63,733 nucleotides of DNA from an uncultured Gemmatimonadota bacterium. Lineage in GTDB: Bacteria; Latescibacterota; UBA2968; UBA8231. The position numbers and the translations under genes were made by a program. The stretch is from positions 1 to 63,733 of the forward strand of contig CAITNQ010000081.1 in the NCBI GenBank assembly GCA_903893785.1. The letters run 5' to 3'. Under the pieces are notes generated by a model that saw only the letters and a program-made list of their open reading frames with translations, was not told where the DNA came from and did no database searches. Each line of letters begins with the position of its first letter. Positions within the stretch are counted from its first letter, which is position 1. This document shows, piece by piece, positions 8,800-18,700 of this stretch.

Positions 8800-10119
8800 T
8801 TGCCCGATCACGAACCGCTTGCCCGCAGTACGGCCGTCCCGCGCCAGCACGCCCTGCTGGTGGGCGTGGCCCTGGCCGGCATGGAACCCTGGGAAGCCGA
8901 GGACTCGTTGGAGGAACTCGGCCGCCTGACGCACACCGCGACGCTGATCGAGGTCGGACGTCTGGTGCAGCACCGCCGGGGCCCGGATGCGACGTTCTAC
9001 GTCGGCCGGGGCAAGGCCGAGGAACTCAAGAGACTTGCTGGTGAACGCGATGCGGACCTGCTGATCTTCGACAATGACCTGAGCCCGGCGCAGATGCGGA
9101 ATCTCGAGCAACTGACCGGTGTGCGCATCCTCGACCGATCCGGACTCATTCTCGACATCTTCGCCCGGCGGGCCCGCACACGCACGGCGCAGATCCAGGT
9201 GGAGCTGGCGCAACTGCACTACCTGCTGCCACGCCTGACACGGCAGTGGACCCACCTGTCACGGCAGGCCGGCGGCGGAGCCATCCGGGGCATGGGTGCC
9301 GTGGGCGTGCGCGGCCCGGGCGAAACGCAGCTGGAAACAGACCGGCGCACCATCCGTCGGCGCATCCGCGAACTGGAAGACCGTCTGGAGCGCATTGGCA
9401 CGCAGTTGGCCACCAGCCGCCAGGGCCGGACCGGCCAATTCCGTGTCGCCCTGGTGGGCTACACCAACGCCGGCAAGTCGACCCTCATGCGGGCGCTGTC
9501 CGGGGCGGATGTGCTGGTCGAAGACCAGCTCTTCGCCACCTTGGACTCGACCACGCGACAGGTCGATCTGGGGGGCCGCCAGCAGGTCCTGCTGACCGAC
9601 ACCGTGGGCTTCATCAAACGCCTGCCGCACCACCTGTTCGCGTCGTTCCACGCCACTCTCGAAGAGGCAGTGGAGGCGGACCTGCTGCTCCACGTGATCG
9701 ATCTGAGTTTCTCGCGCTGGGAGTCGCAGGCCGAGACGGTCGACGGCGTCTTGCGGCAACTGGGCCTGGAAGACCACCCGACGCTGCGGGTCTACAACAA
9801 GATCGACCGCATCGGCCCCGGCGAGGAGGCGCAGGTCGCGGCGGCTTTTGCCGACCAGGCAAACGCCGTCGCCCTGTCTGCTGCTACCGGTTTTGGGCTG
9901 GACGGGCTACGCCAGCGACTGACGGCCGAAGCCCAGCGCCACGCCGTTACCCTAACCCTGCAGGTGCCCCAGTCCGAAGGTCGTCTCCTGGCGCTGCTGG
10001 CCGCTCAGGGCACTATCGTCAGTCGCGAGTTCCACGACAACGAGGTCCGGCTCCAGGTAAGCCTCAACCGCACTTGGGTCACGCGGCTGGAACTGGACCG
10101 CTTCCGCGCCCCGGGCTGA
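8800..10119 (+). CDS. hflX: Ribosome-associated GTPase HflX
   Basis: 439 aa. The N-terminal HflX domain includes the glycine-rich GGAIRGMGAVGVRGPGE and ETQLETDRR segments. A coiled region leads to the G domain with G1 GYTNAGKST (about residue 220), G3 DTVGF, and NKID as G4. The family splits or rescues stalled ribosomes, often under heat stress, which fits its pairing with lon across a shared promoter region. Start is TTG at 8800 with AGGA six bases upstream. It converges on the giant secreted-protein gene with a 9-bp gap and no visible terminator between them. Confidence 0.95.
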   Translation: MPDHEPLARSTAVPRQHALLVGVALAGMEPWEAEDSLEELGRLTHTATLIEVGRLVQHRRGPDATFYVGRGKAEELKRLAGERDADLLIFDNDLSPAQMRNLEQLTGVRILDRSGLILDIFARRARTRTAQIQVELAQLHYLLPRLTRQWTHLSRQAGGGAIRGMGAVGVRGPGETQLETDRRTIRRRIRELEDRLERIGTQLATSRQGRTGQFRVALVGYTNAGKSTLMRALSGADVLVEDQLFATLDSTTRQVDLGGRQQVLLTDTVGFIKRLPHHLFASFHATLEEAVEADLLLHVIDLSFSRWESQAETVDGVLRQLGLEDHPTLRVYNKIDRIGPGEEAQVAAAFADQANAVALSAATGFGLDGLRQRLTAEAQRHAVTLTLQVPQSEGRLLALLAAQGTIVSREFHDNEVRLQVSLNRTWVTRLELDRFRAPG

Positions 10120-10128
10120 CACCAACCT

Positions 10129-13100
10129 TCACCGCAGCAGGACCAGACGCGTCACCCGGCAGGTGTTACCGACCCGCAGCCGTGCCAGGTACACGCCCGA
10201 CGCCGCCGGTCTGCCGCTGGCATCGCAGCCGTCCCACACGACCTGGTGCGCGCCCGGTGCCAACGGGCCTGCCACCAGCTGGCGCAGACGCTGGCCCAGG
10301 GTGTCAAACACCTCTAGGGACACGGGGGCGTCAGCAGCCAGGACTGGCACCGCGAAGGGTACCGTGGTCTGGGGGTTGAAGGGGTTGGGAAAGGCAGGCC
10401 CGATCGCCGGGTCCAGGGGTATGGCGGCCGCTGTCGCGCCGGCGCGCACGGCAATCGCAGTGTAGTCTGCGGCCAGCAGGCGCCCGGTGATCTGCCCCAC
10501 GTCCGTCCGGCGACCGGGAACCGTCAGGCGCGCCCGCAGGCGCAGGAGTTCGCCGTTGCCGGTCGCCGACCAGCCGCGACCGTACCGCGCCGAGGCCACA
10601 GTGACGCGACGGTCGGCCTGGCTCTGTCGTCGCCAGCTGCCCTGGGGCGAAGCGGCGAAAATCGCCCCCTCGCCTGGGCCGGCCGGCCACACCTGCAACC
10701 GCGCCGGATCGTACTCCCACTGCAGATCGTACCCAGCCAGGGCGTGCGCGCCTTCGACGGTGGCCACAAGGTCGAACTCCGCCCCGGCGGGCAACGTCTC
10801 AGGGTCTGGCGTTGCCTCCAGCCGCACCCGTGGCGGCGTATCACCGGCCATGCTCCGGTACACCGGTGGCGCCCCGAAGCCGTCGCTGTTACCGATGTTG
10901 CTGGCCGCCACCGTCAGGTCCTCAACGCCCACCCGGCCGTCGTTGTTGACATCGGCGCGCGCGAAGCCGGTCGCCGCGCCGTCGGTGCCCCACGCGGCGT
11001 CAATGGCGTTGATGTCGTCCTCGTCAATCTCGTTGTCGCCGTTCGCGTCGCCGGCCTTGAGCAGGCGACCGTCCTGGTCCAGCAGGAAAGAGGCGTCGCC
11101 GCGCAGGTCGGAGGCGAACAGGCCGTGCTCGGGCCCCAGGACCCAGGTAACGCCGGCACGGACAACCAGCGTGTCGGTGCGGCCGCTCAAATGGCTGGAG
11201 TCCTTGACCGCCAGCACATAGCGCCCAGGCGGTACGCTGTACAGGGTCAGCGAACCATCGCTGGTGGTGCGCACCTGAACCGTGTCCGCAGAGGCCAGCA
11301 CAGCGTCGTTGGCCAGGCGGAAGCGGGCATCATCGATATCAACACAACTGCCCGGCAGGCGCAGGTGCACGTCCAGCAGCGCGGCGTGGTCGCCATTGCC
11401 CAGCGGCGCAGCCCGCCCCTCGAGCAATACCCGGGCCGCGATTCGGCCGCGGGTGATGGCCTGCACCTGCGCTTGCTGCACGCTCAAGCCCGTGCTGCGC
11501 GTGAGCGCCACCCCGCTTCCCGCCAGGGTCAGTCCTGTTCGCTCGCTGTCGAAGGAAAGGATGGCGCGCCCAGAGAAAGCATCGCCGACGACAACCCGGA
11601 ACGTGGCCAGGAGCAGCTGCGCGTACGGGGCGCCGATCACGACCGGCCCAGCCTGGGTCTTGGTGAAGCGCAACTGACTGCCGCTGGCGACGTTCTCGAC
11701 CACGGTGCCCGCGGTCAACACCTGGCCGGCATCGGCAAACGGCGCCGTCGGCGACACCACAGACAGAGCGCTGCTGCCCAGGTCGATGGCCACGCTGACC
11801 GCGCCGGCGGCCTGGGAACCGGATTGCACCAGCACCTGGAACGTCAGCGTGTCGCCTACGGCCGCCCGCACCTGGCTCGGGCTCAAGGACAGGTGCGGCG
11901 TCGTGCCACTGCCGGTGCCCACCAGCAGGGGTTCGGCCGAACGGCTGACGCGGCCACTGCCCCCGTTCCCGAACGTGGCGTCGCCGCTGACGCCGGCGTA
12001 GACGTAGTAGGACCCCGTCGGCAGGACCCATCCCGGCGTGCGCGTACGCCAGGTGAAAGCCTTGCTGCTGTCCTCACGGATCGGGTAGATGGAGCCCGCG
12101 GCCGTGCCGTCGTCGCTGTTGACCAGCCAAGTGGCGCCGGCGCCGGTCGCCAACTGCAGGCCGGCCTCGAGGCTGGCCAGGTCGCTGTGGTCGGGCGATG
12201 CTGAGGCGTACAGCCGCAGATACGCGTTGTCCGTGCCCACACCGTCATCGACGAGGTAGTCGTCCCACTCCAGACGCACCAGATCGCCCTGGCTGATGGC
12301 AGGCAGGGCGGTGGTCAACAGCACCTGTGGAGTGTGGCGGATCAGCAGCGCCCCGCCGCGGGCCACCGTGGTGTCGCCCGAAGCATCCGTGAGCATGGCA
12401 TAGACCCACACCCGCGTGCCGCTGACCGGTATGGCACCGGCAGCCTGGCGGAGGTCCCAGGCATACATGTCAGCGGCGCCGTCCGGGTCTTCAGTGAGGC
12501 CGTCAACGATCAACCGCGTGTCCGCGTCGTTTACCAGTGCCGAGGGCGCCGCCCCGGCAGCGGTGGCGTGGTCGGCGACCGCCGGGTCATCGGTGGTGAA
12601 GTACAGGCCGATGCGGGCATTCTGGTCCAGATCCTGGTCGCCGGGCCCCTTCTGCCACTGAAAGGTGTACACCGGTTGCGAACCGCTGTCGAACTCGCGC
12701 TGCGTGTCGCGCGCCGGCTCGTAGAACACGAACGACGGCGAATGTCGCACCACGAGGGGGTGCGTACTGCAGCCAACAGTCGTACTGCTGGAGTCCGAGG
12801 CGACGGCGTAAAGGTAGTACGATCCAGCCGGGATAAGCGGGCTGCTGACATCCCACAGGATCTGCGTGTCCCGACCCGTCAGCGTGGCACTGTCGGTGAT
12901 GGCGGTGCCCCGCAGGCCACTGACGCTGCGCCCCAGGACAAACGAAGGCCGTGGCCAGGTCCCCCGCGCGGATACCGAGGTGATCCCCGCCGCGGCAGCG
13001 TAGAAGAGCTGCACGCGGGCTTCGCTGTCGTAGTCGACGACGGCGAAATCAAGGTCGAAGGGATTGGCCTGCAGGCCGCTGCGAATGCCCGTGTCAACGG

Positions 13101-15765
13101 TGTCAGGCGCGGTGGGATCGACCTGCCGGACCAGCGGCGCATGCCGCAGGACCACGGCGCCTGAACTGACGGCAAACACTGGGCTGTTACGTCCATCGTC
13201 GGCCACGAGGTAGATCCAATAGGGCCCGCTGGGCAGCCGCAGGATGGAGGCGAACAGGGCGTCCTGGCGCAGCGCTGCAGGCGGCTCATCCCAGGTGTAC
13301 GACTGGTGGAGACCTTCAGTCAGGTCGCCGGTGCCAGCCGTGTTCACCGTCGGCACATCGTTCTCGTCGGCGACGAGGAAACCGAAGATGCGGATGTCCT
13401 GCACGCTGGTCAGGGCCGGACTGGGGTACGCGTACAGGGCCAGGCGCAGGTTGGCCCCCAGGTTGTCGTCCGCGTCAACGGCTGAATACTCGATCAGGTA
13501 TTCGGTGTTGGCCTCGTCGCCGACGCCGTCCGGCTGGGTCAGGCTCACTACCGGGGCCGTATTGGCCGCCACGATATCGATGGCGGCGCCCAGGGCGAAA
13601 TACCGGCCCACCGCGGTAACAGCGCCCCGGGGGTCGCTGCCGACGCGTACGGTGCGCGCCCCCAGACCGGTGCCCGCGGCGCTGGCGGTACTGCCGGTAA
13701 CCACCTGCAGATTGGTGGCCGAGTCACTGCCGAGCACAGTGAGCTTGACCAGGAGTCCGGCCTTGTCGCCGTCATCGCCCCACTCGTGACTGGACAGCGG
13801 ATCCTCGTCCACGCGCCCTTCGTAGTATTTGTCGTCATCGCCCAGGGTAGTCGCCACGCTCTCCCAGTCGCCGGCCAGGAAAGCATCCGTACTGCCGCCG
13901 CTGGCGCCTAGTCCTGCCCCATCGGCCGGGTCGGCGGCGTGTACCCACACGGCCCGAGTCCCCGCGAAGGAGGCAACAGCGTGGGGATACACCGGGGTGT
14001 AGGTCAGGTCATACTGGTACCCACCGGCCGGTACCGACTGGTCCTGCCAGGCCACCTGGCGTCCGAGCACCTTGAGGTATGCGTGGTGGTCAACCTGGTT
14101 CAGTCCGTTCACACCCACCCCTTCGCCGGCGCCACCGGCGAAGCCGAGGAACAGGTTGGTGCCGCCCGTCAGCATGGCGAGGGAAGGGCTCAGCAGGTAC
14201 GTGTCGGCGTTGTCGATGCCGTCTTCAGTGCCGCTGCCGTCCGCGTCGTCGTCGGCGACCTTCTCTGGCAGCGACCAGCTGCTGCCGTTGCCGTAGGCGT
14301 AGTACAGGTCGTGCTCGCCGCGGCCACTGTACCCGGCACTGAACACCAGGTGCAGGTCGCCCCGGTCGTTGGGTCGCTGGTCGATCAGCACCGCCACGCG
14401 CTCGGTGATCTCCCAATCCAACTCGGCGTTCCACTGTCCGGCGCCATCGGCGAACAGACCGTCGGCCCAGATCGAACTGGCGGTACCCCAGGTCGCGCTG
14501 GTGCCTCGACTGCCATCGTCGTCGTAGCGGTTCCAGCGAATCCCCTCGGCTGGAGTGGCATCGCCGTACTTGAACAGGGCATAGACGCGGTCGGGTGTGC
14601 GCAGGCGGTCCACAGCGATCGCCGGGAAGAACCACCGCGCGTCGGACTCAAGCGCAGCGTTGGCCGCGGCTTCATTGACGAAGGTCGACACCAGCGCCCC
14701 GACGGCGTCCTGGTTCCATCCGGCCGCCCCGGCCTCAGCCCAGTGGTCGGCGCCCGACAGACAACGGTGCTCGATGCGGTTGTCCGTGTCGTTGTAGTAG
14801 ATCAGGTGCAGCACGTCGCCATCGCCTGGCTTCAGGTCCGGACCCGTAGCTCGTTTGGCGTCGGGCGTAACGCGGACCCCGCCGGTGCCGACGCTGCCGG
14901 AGCTGCCGATGGCGGCCATGGTGAAGGGCCAGGTCTGCCGGTTCACCTTGGCCAGCATGATGTCATCGGTGCCGCCGCCGCGGCTGCTGCCGCGCACGTA
15001 GGTCAGGTACACTTCGTCGCGGTCATCGATGGCCAGACGCGGGAAGGCCGCCTGCCGCCGTCCCACGACATCGGCGCCCACCGTAGCGGCATCGTTGACT
15101 GCCAAAGGCGTCTGCCACGAACCGCCGCCGTCCTGGGAGTAGGCGAGGTACACATTCCGGCTGCGGCGGTGATCGGCGGTCGAAACGAACGCGTAGGCGA
15201 TGCGCGGCCGGCCGCCGCTGTCGACCTCCAGGTCCAGGGTTGAGAACGAGCCGCCGTTGCCGTCCGCGGTCTGCAGATGGTAGGTCACCAGACCACACAC
15301 GCTGGCCGGGGTGCTGAAGGTGGCGCCGCCGTCGGTGCTGCGAGCATACATGACCCGGTACACAGGGGTGATGCCACCGTTGTAGGACCTGCCCTGCGAA
15401 TACCCGGCCTGCTCGATCCACGCCATGTGCAGGGCGGCCTGCCCGGCGGGCGCATGGCCCATGGGGACACTCACAGACGCCGCCACGTCGACTTGCATGC
15501 CATCGGTGGCCGTGGAACCGAGCTGCCGACTGCGCTCCAGGGCCTGGAAATCGCCGACTACCGGGTACGCCTGGCTGGCCGCTTGGTTCAAGTCCACGCG
15601 CACGGTCACTGGCTGGCCGGCGACCACCGCCGAACGGGCACTGCTGTCCTCGGTGGCGAACGCCACCGGGGTGCGGTTCTCGAAAATGGGTGCGGCAGCC
15701 CAGGCGCCGCGAACCAGTACCGTGGCCGCCACCAGCAGCGGCAGGAACGCAGCGCGCGGTCTCAT
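10129..15765 (-). CDS. Giant secreted modular protein A (sialidase-like repeats, Ig-like repeats, cohesin-like, dockerin, FlgD-like end)
   Basis: 1,878 aa from ATG 15765, which gives a clean signal peptide (MRPRAAFLPLLVAATVLVRG, then AWA). Residues about 60-560 contain Asp-box motifs (ARSTDGGATF, AYSQDGGGSW) typical of sialidase-like beta-propellers. Ig-like units ending in VVRHSP-type strands follow to about 1290. A cohesin-like domain is near 1292-1430. A complete type I dockerin with two calcium loops (GDANGDNEIDEDD and ADVNNDGRVGVEDL) lies near 1570-1625. A second cohesin-like domain is near 1645-1790. The C-terminus (1800-1878) has NPFNPQTT and VVWDGCDASGRPAASGVYLARL, a FlgD/T9SS-like module. 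The start overlaps the upstream paralogue's stop (ATGA). The substrate is unknown; a surface or extracellular role is inferred. Confidence 0.85.
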   Translation of the reverse strand: MRPRAAFLPLLVAATVLVRGAWAAAPIFENRTPVAFATEDSSARSAVVAGQPVTVRVDLNQAASQAYPVVGDFQALERSRQLGSTATDGMQVDVAASVSVPMGHAPAGQAALHMAWIEQAGYSQGRSYNGGITPVYRVMYARSTDGGATFSTPASVCGLVTYHLQTADGNGGSFSTLDLEVDSGGRPRIAYAFVSTADHRRSRNVYLAYSQDGGGSWQTPLAVNDAATVGADVVGRRQAAFPRLAIDDRDEVYLTYVRGSSRGGGTDDIMLAKVNRQTWPFTMAAIGSSGSVGTGGVRVTPDAKRATGPDLKPGDGDVLHLIYYNDTDNRIEHRCLSGADHWAEAGAAGWNQDAVGALVSTFVNEAAANAALESDARWFFPAIAVDRLRTPDRVYALFKYGDATPAEGIRWNRYDDDGSRGTSATWGTASSIWADGLFADGAGQWNAELDWEITERVAVLIDQRPNDRGDLHLVFSAGYSGRGEHDLYYAYGNGSSWSLPEKVADDDADGSGTEDGIDNADTYLLSPSLAMLTGGTNLFLGFAGGAGEGVGVNGLNQVDHHAYLKVLGRQVAWQDQSVPAGGYQYDLTYTPVYPHAVASFAGTRAVWVHAADPADGAGLGASGGSTDAFLAGDWESVATTLGDDDKYYEGRVDEDPLSSHEWGDDGDKAGLLVKLTVLGSDSATNLQVVTGSTASAAGTGLGARTVRVGSDPRGAVTAVGRYFALGAAIDIVAANTAPVVSLTQPDGVGDEANTEYLIEYSAVDADDNLGANLRLALYAYPSPALTSVQDIRIFGFLVADENDVPTVNTAGTGDLTEGLHQSYTWDEPPAALRQDALFASILRLPSGPYWIYLVADDGRNSPVFAVSSGAVVLRHAPLVRQVDPTAPDTVDTGIRSGLQANPFDLDFAVVDYDSEARVQLFYAAAAGITSVSARGTWPRPSFVLGRSVSGLRGTAITDSATLTGRDTQILWDVSSPLIPAGSYYLYAVASDSSSTTVGCSTHPLVVRHSPSFVFYEPARDTQREFDSGSQPVYTFQWQKGPGDQDLDQNARIGLYFTTDDPAVADHATAAGAAPSALVNDADTRLIVDGLTEDPDGAADMYAWDLRQAAGAIPVSGTRVWVYAMLTDASGDTTVARGGALLIRHTPQVLLTTALPAISQGDLVRLEWDDYLVDDGVGTDNAYLRLYASASPDHSDLASLEAGLQLATGAGATWLVNSDDGTAAGSIYPIREDSSKAFTWRTRTPGWVLPTGSYYVYAGVSGDATFGNGGSGRVSRSAEPLLVGTGSGTTPHLSLSPSQVRAAVGDTLTFQVLVQSGSQAAGAVSVAIDLGSSALSVVSPTAPFADAGQVLTAGTVVENVASGSQLRFTKTQAGPVVIGAPYAQLLLATFRVVVGDAFSGRAILSFDSERTGLTLAGSGVALTRSTGLSVQQAQVQAITRGRIAARVLLEGRAAPLGNGDHAALLDVHLRLPGSCVDIDDARFRLANDAVLASADTVQVRTTSDGSLTLYSVPPGRYVLAVKDSSHLSGRTDTLVVRAGVTWVLGPEHGLFASDLRGDASFLLDQDGRLLKAGDANGDNEIDEDDINAIDAAWGTDGAATGFARADVNNDGRVGVEDLTVAASNIGNSDGFGAPPVYRSMAGDTPPRVRLEATPDPETLPAGAEFDLVATVEGAHALAGYDLQWEYDPARLQVWPAGPGEGAIFAASPQGSWRRQSQADRRVTVASARYGRGWSATGNGELLRLRARLTVPGRRTDVGQITGRLLAADYTAIAVRAGATAAAIPLDPAIGPAFPNPFNPQTTVPFAVPVLAADAPVSLEVFDTLGQRLRQLVAGPLAPGAHQVVWDGCDASGRPAASGVYLARLRVGNTCRVTRLVLLR

Positions 15766-18700
15766 CGGATGAGCGCCATCTTGCGGGTGTAGCGCCGTCC
15801 GTCCAGCTGCAGCTGGCACAGGTACACCCCCGTGGCCACCGGTGCGCCGGCGTCGTCGCAGCCATCCCAGACGACGCTGTGGGACCCGGCCGGCCAGGGA
15901 CCGGTGGCCAGGTGGCGCACCAACTGTCCGAGCAGATCATACACGTCCAACCGGATCGGAGCCGGATCAGCCAGGGCAAAGGCCACCGTCGTCTGCGGGT
16001 TGAACGGATTGGGGTAGTTGGCGGCCAGGGCCGTCGCCCACGGCAGGACCGGCGCCGGCACCGCCTCCCACTGAAGCGCCTGGCGCTCATAGCGCGAACT
16101 GAACAGCTGCCCGCCGACGCCGGCCAGCGACCCGAGCCCGTTACTGTCCAGGACATCAAAGACCACGCGCGCCAGCACCGCCTCTCCGGAGGCGCTCCAG
16201 CGCTTGCCTTTGCGCGCCGCCATGACGGTGACGCTGCCGGGCTCGAAGCGGTGACCGAAGGCAGCCCCCAGCGGGTTGCGGGCAAAAACATCGCCGGGGG
16301 TTGCCGGAGCGGCGGGCCGCAGGCAGCGAGCGTCATAGGCCAGCGAAGCCTCGAAACCGGCCAGATCCGCCAGGCCTTTGGCCAGCAGATCCACCTCCAC
16401 CTGTTCGCCCGGCTCGGGGGAACGTCCCGATAGGACGGGCCGCCAGCTCAGGGTAGCGTGACCGCCTGACGGGGCGGCCGTCGCCCGGTACACAGGCGGT
16501 GCCCCGAAGCCGTCGGTGTTACCGAAGTTGGAGGTGGTGGCGGTCAAGTCGGCAGCGCCCACGGCGCCATCGTTGTTCAGGTCGGCGGCATGGAACAACG
16601 GCTTACTGGTGTCGGTGCCCCAAGCGGCGATGATCAGATTGACGTCGTCCTCGTTGATCTCGTTGTCCTGACTGACATCGCCCGCCGCCAGTTGCCGCCC
16701 GCTGGAGGGCAGCAATGAGGTGGGATCACCGCGCAGGTCAGAGCCGAAGAAGCCATTGCCGGCCAAGGCGCTGATGGCCACCGATTCGCCGGCGCGGACG
16801 GTCAGCGTGTCCGTGCGGCCGCTGACATGGCTGCTATCTTTCACCGTCAGCACGTAACGGCCGGGTGGAACGCTGTATAGGCTGAGCGCCCCGGCGGCCG
16901 TGGTCTGGACTTCCACCGTGTCGGTCGTCGCGACGTTGTCGTCGTTGGCGTGGCGGAAGATGCTGTCGGTGATGTCCAGCGCGGACCCGGGTTGCCGCAG
17001 ATGGATGTCCAGCAGCGTCGCTTGGTCGCCGCTGCCCAGGGGGGCTGAATGGCCCTCCAGTTCCACCGTGGCGGTGATCGTCCCCCGTGTCACTCGCGTC
17101 AGTTGCGGGTCGCCCAGGGTCAGTCCCTCGCCGCTGTCCAACGGATCGCTCTTGTTGACCAGACCCAGTACTGTGCCGGTCTCGCCGCTGGTGAAGGTCA
17201 CCGACGGACTGGCCGTAAGCGTGGCCAAGGGCACCAGCTGCAGGCGGGCAAGGTGCGCGGGCGCGGTCTCGGCGCCAACCACCTGACCGAGGAAGGTCGC
17301 CTTCGAGAACCGCAGCTGGCGGGCGCTGGCCCGGTACGTGTTCTCGATGGCCGTAGTGCCCGGGAACACCGTGTTCAGATCGACAAAGGGCTGCAGTCCG
17401 GCGGCGGTGCTCTGGTCGACCACTGAGAAGCTGTCGTCTACCAGCTTGATGACTACTTGGACGAAGTTCATCGGATTGGGATGCCAAACCATGACGTCCA
17501 AGGTCACGGTGTCACCGACGGCGACGATGCGGTCGCTGGGACTGGTGCTGACATGGGGCCGTGACCCGGCCACCCCCACGGTCAAGGGGGTCGAGGAGCG
17601 TGAGAAAGTCGTGGACGTGCTGTTGCCGAAGGTGGCATCTTTGTTGATCGCGGCGTAGATGTAGTAGGCGCTGCCAGCGGCGCCGAACAGGCGCGTGTTC
17701 CAGTCAAAGAAGTTGGCGCTGTCCTCGCGCACCGAGGTGAGGGTACCGGTGTGAAGGCCATTGGAGCTGTTGATCAGGAAGGTAGCGCCGCCCACATCGG
17801 CTTCAAGGTCGGCAAGCGAGGTAAGCGTCCCGTCAGTGGAGGCATACAGCCGCAGGTAGGCGTCGTCAGTGCCGGCGCCGTCGTCCACCAGGTAGTCCTG
17901 CCACTCGATCCGGAAGGCGTCATTCTGCGAAAACGACGCATACAGGGCCAGTTCAGAGCTCATCAGCGTCACGTGGGGGTCGTGGGTCATGGTCACCGCG
18001 CCCCCCAAAACCACCACCCGGTTACCGTGCGCATCCGTGAGCCCCGCGTAGAGCCATACCTTCTCACCATCGCGCGGCACATCCGCAGCAGGGTGTCGCA
18101 GGTCCCAAGCATACATGTCGGCAGCGCCGTCCAGGTCTTCGGCCAGCCCGCGCACGATCACCCGCGTGTCTGCGTCCCGCCACAGCGAATCCGGGTAAGC
18201 CTCGTAGTTGACCGTAGCCGGATTGTCGGTGGTGAAAAACAGGTCAATGTTGGCGTCGTCATCGTAGTCGCCGTCGCCCCGGCCCTTTTGCCACTGGATG
18301 GTGAAGATCGGCTGCGATCCCGTATTGATCTGCCGGTGCGTGTCCACCAGGGGCTCGTAGAACGAGAACCAGGGCGAATGACGGACGACCACGCGCCCCG
18401 CGCTGCGGCCCACCGTGGTGTTGGCCGAGTCGCAGGCCACGGCATAGACGTAGTAGCTTCCCTCGGCGACCGTCTGTGAGTCGACCGTGGCGCCCACCCG
18501 TACGGCCACCAGGTCCGTCGCGTCCCAACTGAACGTGTGCTCGCTGCTGGTCAGCGCCTCGGCATGAGTCAGGGGCACGGCCCGCACCCCGCTCACGCTC
18601 TTGCCGAGGGCGAAACGCAGATCGGGGTACGTGCCGCTGGCACTGACCGACGTGAGCCCGGCGGCAGCGGCGTAGAAGAGCTGCACCTGGGTGGCTCCGG

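Noticed and set aside
10744..15243. Long plus-strand frames (about 430-490 codons) antisense to secreted protein A
   Set aside because: They mirror the coding frame of the giant protein, have no motif and have Arg/His/Val-rich random-looking translation.
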